From Nanobdellota archaeon (GTDB lineage: Archaea; Nanoarchaeota; Nanoarchaeia; Woesearchaeales; GW2011-AR9), in the NCBI GenBank assembly GCA_002687775.1, contig NZBF01000011.1:1-27528 (forward strand): a stretch of 27,528 nucleotides of DNA. Direction: 5' to 3'. Below, piece by piece: positions 14,058-22,000 of the stretch; the first letter of the stretch is position 1, and each line of letters begins with the position of its first letter. The translations under genes and the position numbers were made by a program. The notes beneath the pieces were generated by a model. The model saw only the letters and a list, made by a program, of their open reading frames with translations. It was not told where the DNA came from and searched no databases.

Positions 14058-14065
14058 ATTTCTTT

Positions 14066-14113
14066 ACCTCACTTTAGGTTTATTACCAACTCAGTTATGC
14101 ACATGATTTAAAA
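14066..14113 (-). promoter_or_regulatory. TATA box and ribosome binding site of the TRAM gene
   Basis: TTTTAAAT on the minus strand at 14106-14113, predicted start of RNA near 14083, GTGAGGT at 14066-14072 and 8 bases to the ATG. A leadered gene, unlike most first genes here. Confidence 0.6.
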
Positions 14114-14129
14114 ATGTTTCTCAAAAAAG

Positions 14130-15170
14130 TTATAATCTGCTTGCAGTAGCACCTTGTTGTCCTTTATACCGAGATTCTGACCCGCCATTAATTGGTGTTC
14201 TTAGTTTAATCAAGTTCAATGTAGTGAATGGCATTCCTTCAGTAATAGCATAAGAAAGCAACATACAGTTTTCAAAGGTAATAGTTCCTTCGAACACACT
14301 ACTTGGTCCAATGTACGGAGCATTAGCATGAGTAATCATCGCTGGTAAGGTTCCAGCGATTCGCTCTTTCACATCTCCCACATAACCATTGGGCAAAGAA
14401 ATAGTTTCAGCACTTGCAGATAAAAAGAATTGTCTTTCTGCTGCTGGATAGCTTCCATTCTCTAAAGAAACTTTTGTAAAATGTTGATCAGAATTTCCTT
14501 TTCTTAAGATACTTCCATCATACACCAACAAATCTGGACCTTTGGTCAACACAATTCCTGCCATAGAATGTCCATCAGGCCAAAAATCCACATCATCAAC
14601 ACTTAATCTCTTTCCTTTCCGTTCAATAACAAAATCGCCACCAGAAATTAAGTCTTGAACTTCTTCCACCGTACAATGTTCTAACCCATCATGAACAAAT
14701 AACTGACCAACTGCACTTCCCTGTTCAATTACATATGATGTTCCTGTTGAACCCAAAGTACATAACGGATTGACCCAGACCTCCTGAGTAAAATTCCTTA
14801 AGTAATTTTGTTCTTCTTGGTTTTCTGTCCGCGCTGCAAGTCGTGCCCAACTACTTCGAGATGTTATTTTTCCAGCTAAACCCTCAGCAAGAAAAATATC
14901 TTCTTGAGGATAATACCAATATTGATTGTTTGGTCCAACAATAACTTCACCATTCCATTCAATTTCTTCTAAATATTTTGTGACAAATTCTGCCTCAGTT
15001 TCTTCATCATCAAATGGTCCAGGTGTTTCAAAAACAGCCCCTGGCTTTCTCTTAAATAATCGACCAATTTTCATATCAAGTGAAAATGCACTAAACTCTT
15101 CTCTGTCAGGAATTACTACATTACCTTTTCTTTCTTGATCAAGCAAGTCCCGTTTACTTAATATTGACAT
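14130..15170 (-). CDS. Two-domain dCTP deaminase-like protein
   Basis: 346 residues made of two dUTPase-fold halves. The first half (about 1-160) opens with the SLDMKIGRLF strand pattern of dCTP deaminases and contains SRSSWAR (104-110), equivalent to the RSSxAR site that binds the triphosphate and the base. The second half (about 200-346) contains YIGPSSVFEGTITFEN, where Glu300 fits the catalytic glutamate. It matches the double-length 2'-deoxycytidine 5'-triphosphate deaminase family. The first half lacks the glutamate and the second half lacks RSSxAR, so one composite active site per chain seems likely. It feeds dUTP for dTMP synthesis. The TATA box at 15192-15199 lies 25 bases before the ATG. 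Confidence 0.82.
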   Translation of the reverse strand: MSILSKRDLLDQERKGNVVIPDREEFSAFSLDMKIGRLFKRKPGAVFETPGPFDDEETEAEFVTKYLEEIEWNGEVIVGPNNQYWYYPQEDIFLAEGLAGKITSRSSWARLAARTENQEEQNYLRNFTQEVWVNPLCTLGSTGTSYVIEQGSAVGQLFVHDGLEHCTVEEVQDLISGGDFVIERKGKRLSVDDVDFWPDGHSMAGIVLTKGPDLLVYDGSILRKGNSDQHFTKVSLENGSYPAAERQFFLSASAETISLPNGYVGDVKERIAGTLPAMITHANAPYIGPSSVFEGTITFENCMLLSYAITEGMPFTTLNLIKLRTPINGGSESRYKGQQGATASRL

Positions 15171-15191
15171 ACTAACTCAGAATTAGTCTAC

Positions 15192-15199
15192 ATTAAAAG
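15192..15199 (-). promoter_or_regulatory. TATA box of the dCTP-deaminase-like gene
   Basis: CTTTTAAT on the minus strand centred 25 bases before ATG 15170, independent of the endonuclease gene upstream. Confidence 0.55.
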
Positions 15200-15222
15200 T
15201 GTTGTGAAGAAAAGGGAAAAAA

Positions 15223-16221
15223 CTAATTCTTCTGTTTTTGCCATTTCATTCTGTAGTAATTAGGATTTTTTGCTGCTTTTTCCCAATCATAAATGTTAGC
15301 ATAAGAAGTTCCCATGATTTTTCCAATTTCATAATGTGTTTTTCCTTGTTTGAGTAGAGCAAGAGCTTTTTGTCTGAAATCTTCAGAATATTTCCTTATT
15401 CCTTTCCTCTTATATCGATCCAATCCTGCTTTAAGTTTTTCTTGTTTACGTTGAATTACGAACCCAATATTGTCATAAAAAATCTTTAAAGATCTATAAT
15501 CGCTTATGTATAAGTTAACCACATTGTTTTTTCTTTGTACGATATAGGAACTGATTGCGAAATTGATAAGCAATTCTTTGATTTGCTGTAATCCTTTTGG
15601 ATTTCCAGAAGCAAGCATGATCTCTCTGTTTCTATGCCTATTTTTAACACATCCCTCTGAATCTGCAAACCCTTTTATGAACATAGATTGAACTTTTTTT
15701 TTTGCATTTTTTATCTGATCAGGAACTTCCCATTCAAAAGTCTTAAAAGAATTTAAGTAGCTTAAGAGATCAAGAACAACCAATTTGGAAACAAGCATAA
15801 TACAGTATTTTGGTTTATGATTGGCTTTCTTGCTAATTACAAATCTCAATGAAGAAGTAAGATTGTAGATTTTCTCCAAACATTTCTTAAAATATTGCGC
15901 GAAATCCTCATCGCACACATCTAAACCGACCCTATATCCAGTAGTAATATATCCGTCTCCACAGAGAGTTCCAAGAACGTAAGCTTTTTCTTTTGTAAGA
16001 ACCTTTGATGATTTTGGTATTTGAGCTAAAATGCGAAAATTAAATGGTTTTTTTCCTTCACGTATCCAACTAATAATGGTTCTAAGTTTAATTTCAAATT
16101 CATTCTTACGAAGTTCTCGTTGTATTTTGTATTCACCCCAACCAAGTTCTTTCCGTAGCTTCATGGCAATGTTGTATTCTGGGAGGGAATGGCAAGTGTA
16201 TGATTGTTTTTCCTTTTTCAT
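15223..16221 (-). CDS. Free-standing LAGLIDADG homing endonuclease with helix-turn-helix ends
   Basis: 332 residues. Two dodecapeptide motifs are visible: YVLGTLCGDGYI (about 83-94) and MFIKGFADSEGCV (about 180-192), both with their catalytic Asp/Glu, so a monomeric two-motif nuclease that cuts a long asymmetric site. Unlike the aRF1 and GyrA cases there are no splicing motifs around it. An N-terminal segment (about 14-55) and a C-terminal segment (about 275-318, with HYEIGKIMGTSYANIYDWE) both look like helix-turn-helix units. It sits between the radA terminator and the dCTP-deaminase gene and has only a weak TATA candidate. It probably arrived as a mobile gene. Confidence 0.85.
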   Translation of the reverse strand: MKKEKQSYTCHSLPEYNIAMKLRKELGWGEYKIQRELRKNEFEIKLRTIISWIREGKKPFNFRILAQIPKSSKVLTKEKAYVLGTLCGDGYITTGYRVGLDVCDEDFAQYFKKCLEKIYNLTSSLRFVISKKANHKPKYCIMLVSKLVVLDLLSYLNSFKTFEWEVPDQIKNAKKKVQSMFIKGFADSEGCVKNRHRNREIMLASGNPKGLQQIKELLINFAISSYIVQRKNNVVNLYISDYRSLKIFYDNIGFVIQRKQEKLKAGLDRYKRKGIRKYSEDFRQKALALLKQGKTHYEIGKIMGTSYANIYDWEKAAKNPNYYRMKWQKQKN

Positions 16222-16229
16222 TTTAAGTG

Positions 16230-16243
16230 AGATTTGAAAATCT
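16230..16243. repeat. Short perfect inverted repeat before the endonuclease gene
   Basis: AGATTT-GA-AAATCT, two 6-base arms around 2 bases, located 9-22 bases before the endonuclease ATG. It could bind a dimeric regulator such as the HTH-bearing endonuclease itself, or be chance in A/T-rich DNA. Confidence 0.4.
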
Positions 16244-16289
16244 GTAAATGATTTTTAGTTGATAAACAAAAATAATAATTTGAGAGTTG

Positions 16290-16316
16290 AAAAATAAAAA
16301 AAAAGAAAAATAGAAA
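16290..16316 (-). terminator. T-rich terminator after radA
   Basis: The minus strand shows runs of T immediately downstream of the radA stop (TTTTCTATTTTTCTTTTTTT). It ends the radA transcript before the endonuclease gene. Confidence 0.6.
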
Positions 16317-16317
16317 A

Positions 16318-17364
16318 TTAGGCTATGTCACGTAACCCTTTTTCCTCAACAACGAAACAAGTTTCACCGTCAGCTGTGGCAGGAGCGTCAATTAACTTAG
16401 CAACTCTACTTCCCTTCCGACCTTTCCGTAGATAGATACGAAATGTAGATGCGTGCGCAACGATATGCCCGCCAATCGATGTTGTTGGATCACCAAAAAA
16501 TTGATCAGGCTTCGCCATAACTTGGTTGGTTACATACACACAAATGTTATTGGAATGTGCAATTTTTCCCAATTGATGCATGTGCCTGTTCAACTTTTGC
16601 TGTCTTTCCGCAAGAGTCCCACGACCGATAAATTCTGCACGAAAATGCGAAGTTAACGAATCAACAACGACAAGTTTCACATTCTTCCCCTGCTCCGTCA
16701 TTAACGTATCAACTTTCTCAGTCAATAACATTTGATGATCAGAGTTATATGCCCGTGCAACCATTAATCGAGCAAGTGCTTCATCAGGATCTAAATCAAC
16801 TCCTGCTGCAAGTTGCTTTATTCTTTCAGGTCTGAACGTATTTTCAGTGTCGATGTACACAACCGTGGAAGTTGGGTCAGATTTCAACATATTGACAGCC
16901 AATAGATGACCTATCTGTGTCTTTCCAGAACCAAATTCACCAAAACATTCAGTGATAGCACCAGTTTCAAATCCGCCACCCATTAGTGTATCGAATGTTT
17001 GACTACCGGTAGAAATTTTTACCACTAACGCTCGCTTCTTCAAGATATCAGTTCCTGTCTCGAAACCCATTTTCATTGAATCTCTGGCAGCATTGACAAC
17101 TTTCCTCGCTACTGATTCAGACATGCCGGTTGTTTCACATAACTCACCAAGTGTTGCAACGGCAATCGACATCATATCTCGATATCCTGCTCCTTCAAGT
17201 TTCTCAGCGGTCGCTGCTCCCACGCCGGGAAGATCTTTTATTTGTGGCTGAGGTGCTTTTTCTTCAACCACTGGTTCTTCCACTTCTGGCTGAATTTCTT
17301 CAATTCCATTTTTAACTTCCAGCTCCTCTGCAACTGGTTCTTCAATCAATTCTGCTTCTGTCAT
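16318..17364 (-). CDS. radA: DNA recombinase RadA
   Basis: 348 residues. RadA forms filaments on ssDNA and catalyses strand exchange. The N-terminal domain has a helix-hairpin-helix around IKDLPGVGAATAEKLEGAG (42-60). The ATPase core has Walker A GEFGSGKT (142-149), Walker B in VKLVVVDSLT, and the DNA-binding loop region VMAKPDQFFGDPTTSIGGH. An added acidic arm covers residues 1-38 with several Glu-Glu-Pro motifs, longer than in most archaea. GGAGGTGG at 17371-17378, 6 bases before the ATG, is a strong ribosome binding site; the ATG overlaps the stop of the upstream gene by one base. No intein is present, although radA is a common intein host. Confidence 0.97.
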   Translation of the reverse strand: MTEAELIEEPVAEELEVKNGIEEIQPEVEEPVVEEKAPQPQIKDLPGVGAATAEKLEGAGYRDMMSIAVATLGELCETTGMSESVARKVVNAARDSMKMGFETGTDILKKRALVVKISTGSQTFDTLMGGGFETGAITECFGEFGSGKTQIGHLLAVNMLKSDPTSTVVYIDTENTFRPERIKQLAAGVDLDPDEALARLMVARAYNSDHQMLLTEKVDTLMTEQGKNVKLVVVDSLTSHFRAEFIGRGTLAERQQKLNRHMHQLGKIAHSNNICVYVTNQVMAKPDQFFGDPTTSIGGHIVAHASTFRIYLRKGRKGSRVAKLIDAPATADGETCFVVEEKGLRDIA

Positions 17365-17654
17365 TATTGACCACCTCCGTTTAATGTATCTTGTCCAATG
17401 ACAAGATACTCATATGCTTTCTGCAACGCAATCGTTGCCTTTGGGAGGTCGTTCACACGTAAAGAAGATGTATTCTTCCAATTACCATCCCTATCTTTAT
17501 ACACTCTATCTAAAGAAATCGTACGGTACTCAACCGCTTCTCCTTGTTGGTTTTGTCCAGCATTACGCCAGATCGTTGCAGATACTGCACCTGCTCTAAA
17601 CTTCTTTTCCGGTTGATTACCGGCACTTTCACTTACTACTTGTTGTGTTTCCAT
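17364..17654 (-). CDS. Small conserved protein encoded ahead of radA, possibly ssDNA-binding
   Basis: 96 residues. The core FRAGAVSATIWRNAG, then YRTISLDRVYKDRDGNW and a final helix with LPKATIALQKAYEYLV match a small protein I recall from many archaea and bacteria, usually annotated as hypothetical; its strand-rich fold followed by one helix suggests a PC4-like single-stranded nucleic acid binder. Translational coupling to radA (TAATG) supports a role in recombination; function is inferred. A ribosome binding site TGAGGTGT (17659-17666) lies 4 bases before the ATG, and the only clear TATA box is about 110 bases upstream, so a leader of about 80 bases is expected. Confidence 0.75.
   Translation of the reverse strand: METQQVVSESAGNQPEKKFRAGAVSATIWRNAGQNQQGEAVEYRTISLDRVYKDRDGNWKNTSSLRVNDLPKATIALQKAYEYLVIGQDTLNGGGQ
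17371..17378 (-). promoter_or_regulatory. Ribosome binding site of radA
   Basis: GGAGGTGG on the minus strand, 6 bases before the radA ATG and inside the end of the preceding gene; among the strongest such sites in the window. Confidence 0.75.
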
Positions 17655-17915
17655 TTTTACACCTCATTGCTTTTCGCTTTTTATTTCAACCAATGCCATT
17701 ATGACATCAGCGAGGGCAGCAATCGTTGGATCACTGCAAATATCTAGAAATCATGGTTGTATATAAACTCTGTCCGCGCATGTCCAGTGACCAGTGGACG
17801 TTTGATTAAAAGTTTTAAGAAAAAGTAGGCGTTCTTTAGTTCTTATTTTGGAATCTTCATTTTTTCACAATTTTGAGAAGGAAAAAAATAAATAACTCGC
17901 AGTAATAACTAAGTG
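17655..17915. promoter_or_regulatory. Divergent intergenic region with both promoters
   Basis: 261 bases without a gene. The minus strand has TTTATATA at 17760-17767, predicting a leader of about 80 bases for the radA operon, with the ribosome binding site at 17659-17666. The plus strand has AAATAAATA at 17886-17894, 26 bases before ATG 17916. Between them GTCCA and TGGAC (17789-17806) form a short imperfect hairpin. No RNA gene is recognised. Confidence 0.5.
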
Positions 17916-18557
17916 ATGCTAGCGGAAGACGATTACTTTCGAGTCTTTGGAAAAATTCTTCAAGATGTTATAATTGAAAGAGGATGTTCACTTGATGATT
18001 TATGGGAAAAACCAATTTGTGAAGTATTTCCTCCGCGAGATGAATTAGATGACATTGTTGGTTATGCAACAGATTTACATGGTAATGATACATTAATTCG
18101 GCATGGCACGGGAAGTTTCTCAGAAATTTATGTGAATCAGAAATCAGGACACGAAAGCGCAGGTGTATTAAGTGGTCTCCGTCAGGCATTCAATGGAAAA
18201 GCAGAAGAATTAGATGTAAAATTACGATTATACGCTCTTGGTATGCCACGACGACATTGTGACATTGTAGGAAATCCTATTTCAACCTTTGATTACTTTA
18301 ACCTCTTCGTTGACCTAACAGAAAGACCACAACCAACAACAGAACCCAAACCAAATCATGGCATGTCAAAACCAGAATTTCTTTACTTTAACGGTGCCCA
18401 TTTGGCGTTACCATTTTGGGGATTTTCATCATCAAAGGATCCCATTTGGAATGTTGTTAACCGACTTGCTGGTGGGTATAAAGAATTACTTGCCTTACCA
18501 AAAAAAGTATACGTAGAACCTCTACCATCTGCCTTTGTAGCACCATTTGATGCATAA
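17916..18557 (+). CDS. Uncharacterised 213-residue protein
   Basis: Soluble, no signal peptide or membrane helix. It begins with an acidic helix, carries a VGYATDLHGNDTLIRHGTG segment, then a Pro/Thr-rich linker (about 138-156) and a final part rich in aromatic residues (FLYFNGAHLALPFWGFSS). I recognise no family or catalytic site; one could imagine a two-domain enzyme, but that is a guess. A GTG codon directly precedes the ATG; I choose the ATG at 17916 because an A/T-rich TATA element at 17886-17894 is centred 26 bases before it. It converges with the RPA gene, whose stop lies 13 bases away. Confidence 0.68.
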   Translation: MLAEDDYFRVFGKILQDVIIERGCSLDDLWEKPICEVFPPRDELDDIVGYATDLHGNDTLIRHGTGSFSEIYVNQKSGHESAGVLSGLRQAFNGKAEELDVKLRLYALGMPRRHCDIVGNPISTFDYFNLFVDLTERPQPTTEPKPNHGMSKPEFLYFNGAHLALPFWGFSSSKDPIWNVVNRLAGGYKELLALPKKVYVEPLPSAFVAPFDA

Positions 18558-18570
18558 CAAACATCATTTT

Positions 18571-19557
18571 TTACTCAGAATTCTCCAACCTTTTAATCTC
18601 TTCAGCAGGATCAGCTTTATAGACCAACTGAACATTAAACTCAAGCCGATCAAACAATGTATTCTTTGTAACTCTACCAGTTAACTTAACTTGCTCACCA
18701 AGTAAATCGGTTTTAATAGAATCAAACAACGGCGGATTCCCTTTAAACTCTTTCATTTGTTCCTCTTGTTTCCCCAATAAATTATTAGTTTGATTTTTCC
18801 ACAGAACAGTTCGAATATGCCCGCTACCATCATCAACAACCAAATTCATCACGTACGATTGTGTAGCTTCAACTTTCCCATGCGCTGGGCAATAGGAACC
18901 ATCATCACGTTCAGTAACTCTTTTATTACATTCCGGACAAACAGTAAAGAAATGCGGATCAAATATTTGTACAATCGTGCCTAATATTTCAACACCACTT
19001 TCTGCATCCTGCAACTCACCTATCCGCTTACGCTCAGAACTTAATTTTTCTTTAACTTCCCCTACAGTCACTCCGGAAGGATTTACTTCAACCTTTGCAC
19101 GATCATTGATATGAATTTCTTTCTGATTATTATTTTCCTTCACAAACCCAGATTTAATAGAAATAACATCATTTTCATTAAATGAATTAAATATGTCTGT
19201 CTGCTCATTCCACAGAACTACACGGACAGTACCCGTTTCATCGCCTATTACAAAGGAAGCAACTTTTCCCACACGATCATTCTTAGAAAATTCACGCAAC
19301 TCAAATTTTCTTGTTACTTTCCCAACTGTTTCAATACCGCGCATGCCAGCGTATAACTCTTTGATTTTAAATTGACCTTCTTCCTTAAACAATTTAATAC
19401 CTAATTCATTAGCAATAATGTGACCGGCACCTTCCTCAGAAATGAGACCAGACAATTCGTTAATTTTACTTTTAATTTTTTCATCTAACTCTTCCGAAGA
19501 TATCACGTTTGATTCAAGAATTTTCTTTTTCAAATCAGCCAATGGTATTCTAAACAT
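18571..19557 (-). CDS. rpa: Replication protein A (single-stranded DNA-binding, OB folds plus zinc finger)
   Basis: 328 residues. After a helical start (1-55) typical of archaeal RPA come two OB folds: about 73-160 (GIETVGKVTRKFELREF and VRVVLWNEQTD) and about 188-310 (VEILGTIVQIFDPHFF and IRTVLWKNQT). The second has an inserted zinc finger with Cys207, Cys210, Cys223 and His226. RPA coats ssDNA in replication and repair, alongside RadA 1.2 kb away. The TATA box at 19580-19587 is centred 26 bases before the ATG, so the mRNA is leaderless. The C-terminus after the second OB fold is short, with no third subunit gene next to it. Confidence 0.93.
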   Translation of the reverse strand: MFRIPLADLKKKILESNVISSEELDEKIKSKINELSGLISEEGAGHIIANELGIKLFKEEGQFKIKELYAGMRGIETVGKVTRKFELREFSKNDRVGKVASFVIGDETGTVRVVLWNEQTDIFNSFNENDVISIKSGFVKENNNQKEIHINDRAKVEVNPSGVTVGEVKEKLSSERKRIGELQDAESGVEILGTIVQIFDPHFFTVCPECNKRVTERDDGSYCPAHGKVEATQSYVMNLVVDDGSGHIRTVLWKNQTNNLLGKQEEQMKEFKGNPPLFDSIKTDLLGEQVKLTGRVTKNTLFDRLEFNVQLVYKADPAEEIKRLENSE

Positions 19558-19579
19558 GACATATTAGGAAAAATTATTT

Positions 19580-19587
19580 TTTATAAA
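19580..19587 (-). promoter_or_regulatory. TATA box of rpa
   Basis: TTTATAAA on the minus strand, centred 26 bases before ATG 19557, just after the stop of the surface-protein operon. Confidence 0.7.
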
Positions 19588-19590
19588 GAT

Positions 19591-20697
19591 TTAGGAAGTG
19601 GATAATACGGTTTCAACTATTTCAGCGTTAAATTGAGATTCTTTCCCGTCTCTTGTGTTCGAAACCATAACAAAATAGTTACCCGGTGAATGACTTACGG
19701 CTAAGTGTATTTTATCACTGCAGGTATACCCGGCACCAGCAACCATTTGAGAAAAATCTGGACAGAGTGAACTGGCCGACATCGTAATTTTATAATGACT
19801 TACAATTGACGGTACACTGTTCCAATCAAATGAGTCTGAAGTAATCAAATCACGTCCGTATGCAGAATCAATAAAGTACACCGTGAAATCTCCAATGATT
19901 GTTGGTTTATCAACAGTTACAACCAAAAAGTCACGTTCTTGAACAGCATCAACATTTTCCAAAGAAAAAGGAGTTGTTGGTGTGAAATCTAATGCAAAAC
20001 TGTAATCCACAAATCCTTCAGGCAATTTAGACGACCTAGCACAGAATGGTATTTTCACATGTCCAAACCTGAACGCTTCATTTTCACAGGAAGTAAATTT
20101 CCAATTTCCTCTTTTATCTTCTAAACATGATTTCAAATCACGAACATTCCGACATTCAAACACAAATCGTTGACTTTTTTCAAACAATTCATCATACCCA
20201 GAAAATGAATATCCTAAATCAACATCAAAATTATAACTATACGTGTATGTTCCTTTATCATTACTCACTACGTCTTTTTGATCAGACTTCCCAGAAAATC
20301 CATGAGTAAAATCAAGATCATAATATCCCTTATCATTCCCTTCCAGATGTTCAACGAATTTGTTTAACACATTAGTTGAAACATCAGGTAAACACCATTC
20401 CTCTTTCTTATTCCATACATTTATGTCATCAATCGTTCCACAATCTGATTCTGCAACTTGTCCACCTGACGAAGATAACTCTACCGCAGTTTTCCATGCA
20501 GATTTCTTAATCAAAAGATCTTGAACTAATAATTCTTCTTCAGCATCGTACACATTATCCAAAAAATTAAACGCCCAATCTCCACCAACAGTTGTCTGCA
20601 GTGACGTTGTTCGTACTACAATAACTGTGAACAATATTAAAGCAAATATCACTACAGGAACAATCCAATACAATACTAATCCTTTTTTGTTTGTCAT
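19591..20697 (-). CDS. Membrane-anchored surface protein, last gene of the 12-gene cluster
   Basis: 368 residues from ATG 20697, which overlaps the previous stop as ATGA; an earlier in-frame start at 20751 would add 18 residues inside the previous gene and is less likely. MTNKKG is followed by one hydrophobic helix (about 7-27), then an exported domain rich in Asp, Ser and aromatic residues with eight cysteines. The pattern KKG just before the helix fits the archaeal prepilin-peptidase site. It is the largest exported domain of the cluster and may be the outermost or adhesive part, which is inference. I recognise no known domain. Confidence 0.78.
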   Translation of the reverse strand: MTNKKGLVLYWIVPVVIFALILFTVIVVRTTSLQTTVGGDWAFNFLDNVYDAEEELLVQDLLIKKSAWKTAVELSSSGGQVAESDCGTIDDINVWNKKEEWCLPDVSTNVLNKFVEHLEGNDKGYYDLDFTHGFSGKSDQKDVVSNDKGTYTYSYNFDVDLGYSFSGYDELFEKSQRFVFECRNVRDLKSCLEDKRGNWKFTSCENEAFRFGHVKIPFCARSSKLPEGFVDYSFALDFTPTTPFSLENVDAVQERDFLVVTVDKPTIIGDFTVYFIDSAYGRDLITSDSFDWNSVPSIVSHYKITMSASSLCPDFSQMVAGAGYTCSDKIHLAVSHSPGNYFVMVSNTRDGKESQFNAEIVETVLSTS

Positions 20698-21200
20698 ATT
20701 ACAGCGTACTGGTACGCAACCGTTCCTCCTGGTAATTCTGCTGTCGCCCATGCATACTTAATATTTCCATCGCAGGAACTTCCTCGACCAGCTTCAATAA
20801 TTCTTGGACTTTTGATAGATAGTGGTCTTGCCAAATTTGCTCGTGGATCAGTTGGTGGAGTATATGATGGATAAAAAATGACGCATGTTTCAGATGACTT
20901 TGTCAATACTTCTCCAACAGCTACTTTTAACTGATCAATCAGCGACGCATCTTGACGCCACATTTCAATAATATCAACAATTTGCAGCTGAACTCCATCC
21001 AATTCAATAGGGGTTTTCAATAACAATAATAATTCTTGCTGTGCAGTCATTTCACCAATTTCCATTGCTGCAACTCTATTCTGACCTGAACCAATGTTTG
21101 AAAAGGTTATACCAATAAACAAAAAGATAAGTATGAAAGTAAACAACATGATAACCAAATCCGCCCAATCTGCTTGTGCCTTAGACTGTCTCTTGAACAT
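20694..21200 (-). CDS. Pilin-like membrane-anchored protein (cluster gene 11)
   Basis: 168 residues: a short basic start (MFKRQSKAQADWADL), one hydrophobic helix (about 15-33), then an exported domain with two cysteines in the C-terminal half. The polar segment before the helix with SKA-QADWADLVIML resembles a type IV pilin start, in which a small residue after Lys is cut and an acidic residue follows. The helical part EMTAQQELLLLLKTPIELDG comes right after the anchor. The start overlaps the preceding gene by 20 bases and its stop overlaps the next ATG by 4. Function not recognised. Confidence 0.75.
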   Translation of the reverse strand: MFKRQSKAQADWADLVIMLFTFILIFLFIGITFSNIGSGQNRVAAMEIGEMTAQQELLLLLKTPIELDGVQLQIVDIIEMWRQDASLIDQLKVAVGEVLTKSSETCVIFYPSYTPPTDPRANLARPLSIKSPRIIEAGRGSSCDGNIKYAWATAELPGGTVAYQYAVI

Positions 21201-21600
21201 GAATAATCATCTCCTCATTTTTTCCATCCACTAAGACAGATTTTTTAACGGTAAATGTTGGACTCCCAGTGTAATAATGTTCAGTTTGAACACTTTGACC
21301 AACAACATCAATCTTAAAATTGAAATCTTTCCGTCCGGTTGATGTGTAACATTCCCGAACATGTTCATTAGTAAACTGATCCATTTCAATGACAAACGGT
21401 TCATTTGAGAAACAAGAGTGTGTAAATCTCAAAGATAACGATTCAGCAGTTGATTCAACAGGAACATTCACCAAAATTCTTTCAAAATTTTTCACTTGAA
21501 ACCCAAAGAAGAAAATAAATCCAATGATGAAAATACTGGCAAATGTCCAAAAGATAGTTTTCTTTGCTAATGCAAATGCCGATTCAGCTTTTCTGTTCAT
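21181..21600 (-). CDS. Pilin-like membrane-anchored protein (cluster gene 10)
   Basis: 139 residues. MNRKAESAFALAKK leads into one hydrophobic helix (about 15-34) and an exported, strand-rich domain with two cysteines (in THSCFSN and RECYTST). RKA followed by ESAF fits the prepilin type of start, with Glu close to the cut site. The strand-rich domain could be a minor pilin-like subunit. ATG overlaps the previous stop by 4 bases. No family recognised. Confidence 0.75.
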   Translation of the reverse strand: MNRKAESAFALAKKTIFWTFASIFIIGFIFFFGFQVKNFERILVNVPVESTAESLSLRFTHSCFSNEPFVIEMDQFTNEHVRECYTSTGRKDFNFKIDVVGQSVQTEHYYTGSPTFTVKKSVLVDGKNEEMIIHVQETV

Positions 21601-21998
21601 GATAATGAAATCCTCTTTCCTTCCTTTGTGATCGTTAATGTTGGCTGTTGCTCAAGCACTCCTATTACTTCAAACTCTGCAGGAACAAACAACTTTTTCT
21701 TCGCCCATTCTCGTTCTGGTTCAGTTTTTCCATCGGTTACTGTAAACACTGAGAGACTATTCGTATCAGCGATAATGGTAAATTCTTGCACATTCCCAGG
21801 ATACTGCACAACAGCATTACCAGAAACTGAGGATAATACGTGAATCATTGCTGTCAAATCTTCTGCAATTCTCACTTTTGCAACGTCCAGAGATTCGGAT
21901 CTACTTTGAGCAATGCTTATCGTACCAATGGCAACAGCAACCACAATTAATATTTCACCTATAGTTAGCACTATACTTATCGCTTTTTTGTTAAACAT
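21597..21998 (-). CDS. Pilin-like membrane-anchored protein (cluster gene 9)
   Basis: 133 residues. NKKAISIVLTIGEILIVVAV is a near-perfect archaeal pilin N-terminus: Lys-Lys-Ala, then a hydrophobic helix interrupted by Glu. The exported domain (about 35-133) is strand-like, ends in a short Lys/Thr segment, and has no cysteine, unlike most of the cluster. It begins 2 bases after the previous stop and shares 4 bases with the next gene. Function unrecognised; a structural pilin role is inferred from the N-terminus only. Confidence 0.75.
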   Translation of the reverse strand: MFNKKAISIVLTIGEILIVVAVAIGTISIAQSRSESLDVAKVRIAEDLTAMIHVLSSVSGNAVVQYPGNVQEFTIIADTNSLSVFTVTDGKTEPEREWAKKKLFVPAEFEVIGVLEQQPTLTITKEGKRISLS

Positions 21999-22000
21999 CT

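Noticed and set aside
16318..17364. Intein in radA
   Set aside because: The RadA sequence is continuous; the LAGLIDADG gene lies outside, after the terminator.
17789..17806. Hairpin as a riboswitch or small RNA
   Set aside because: Only 5-base arms, no known motif, and it lies upstream of the predicted transcription starts on both strands.
20698..20751. Upstream start for the last cluster gene
   Set aside because: The extra 18 residues lie in the preceding gene and would hide the KKG signature; ATG 20697 has the usual ATGA overlap.
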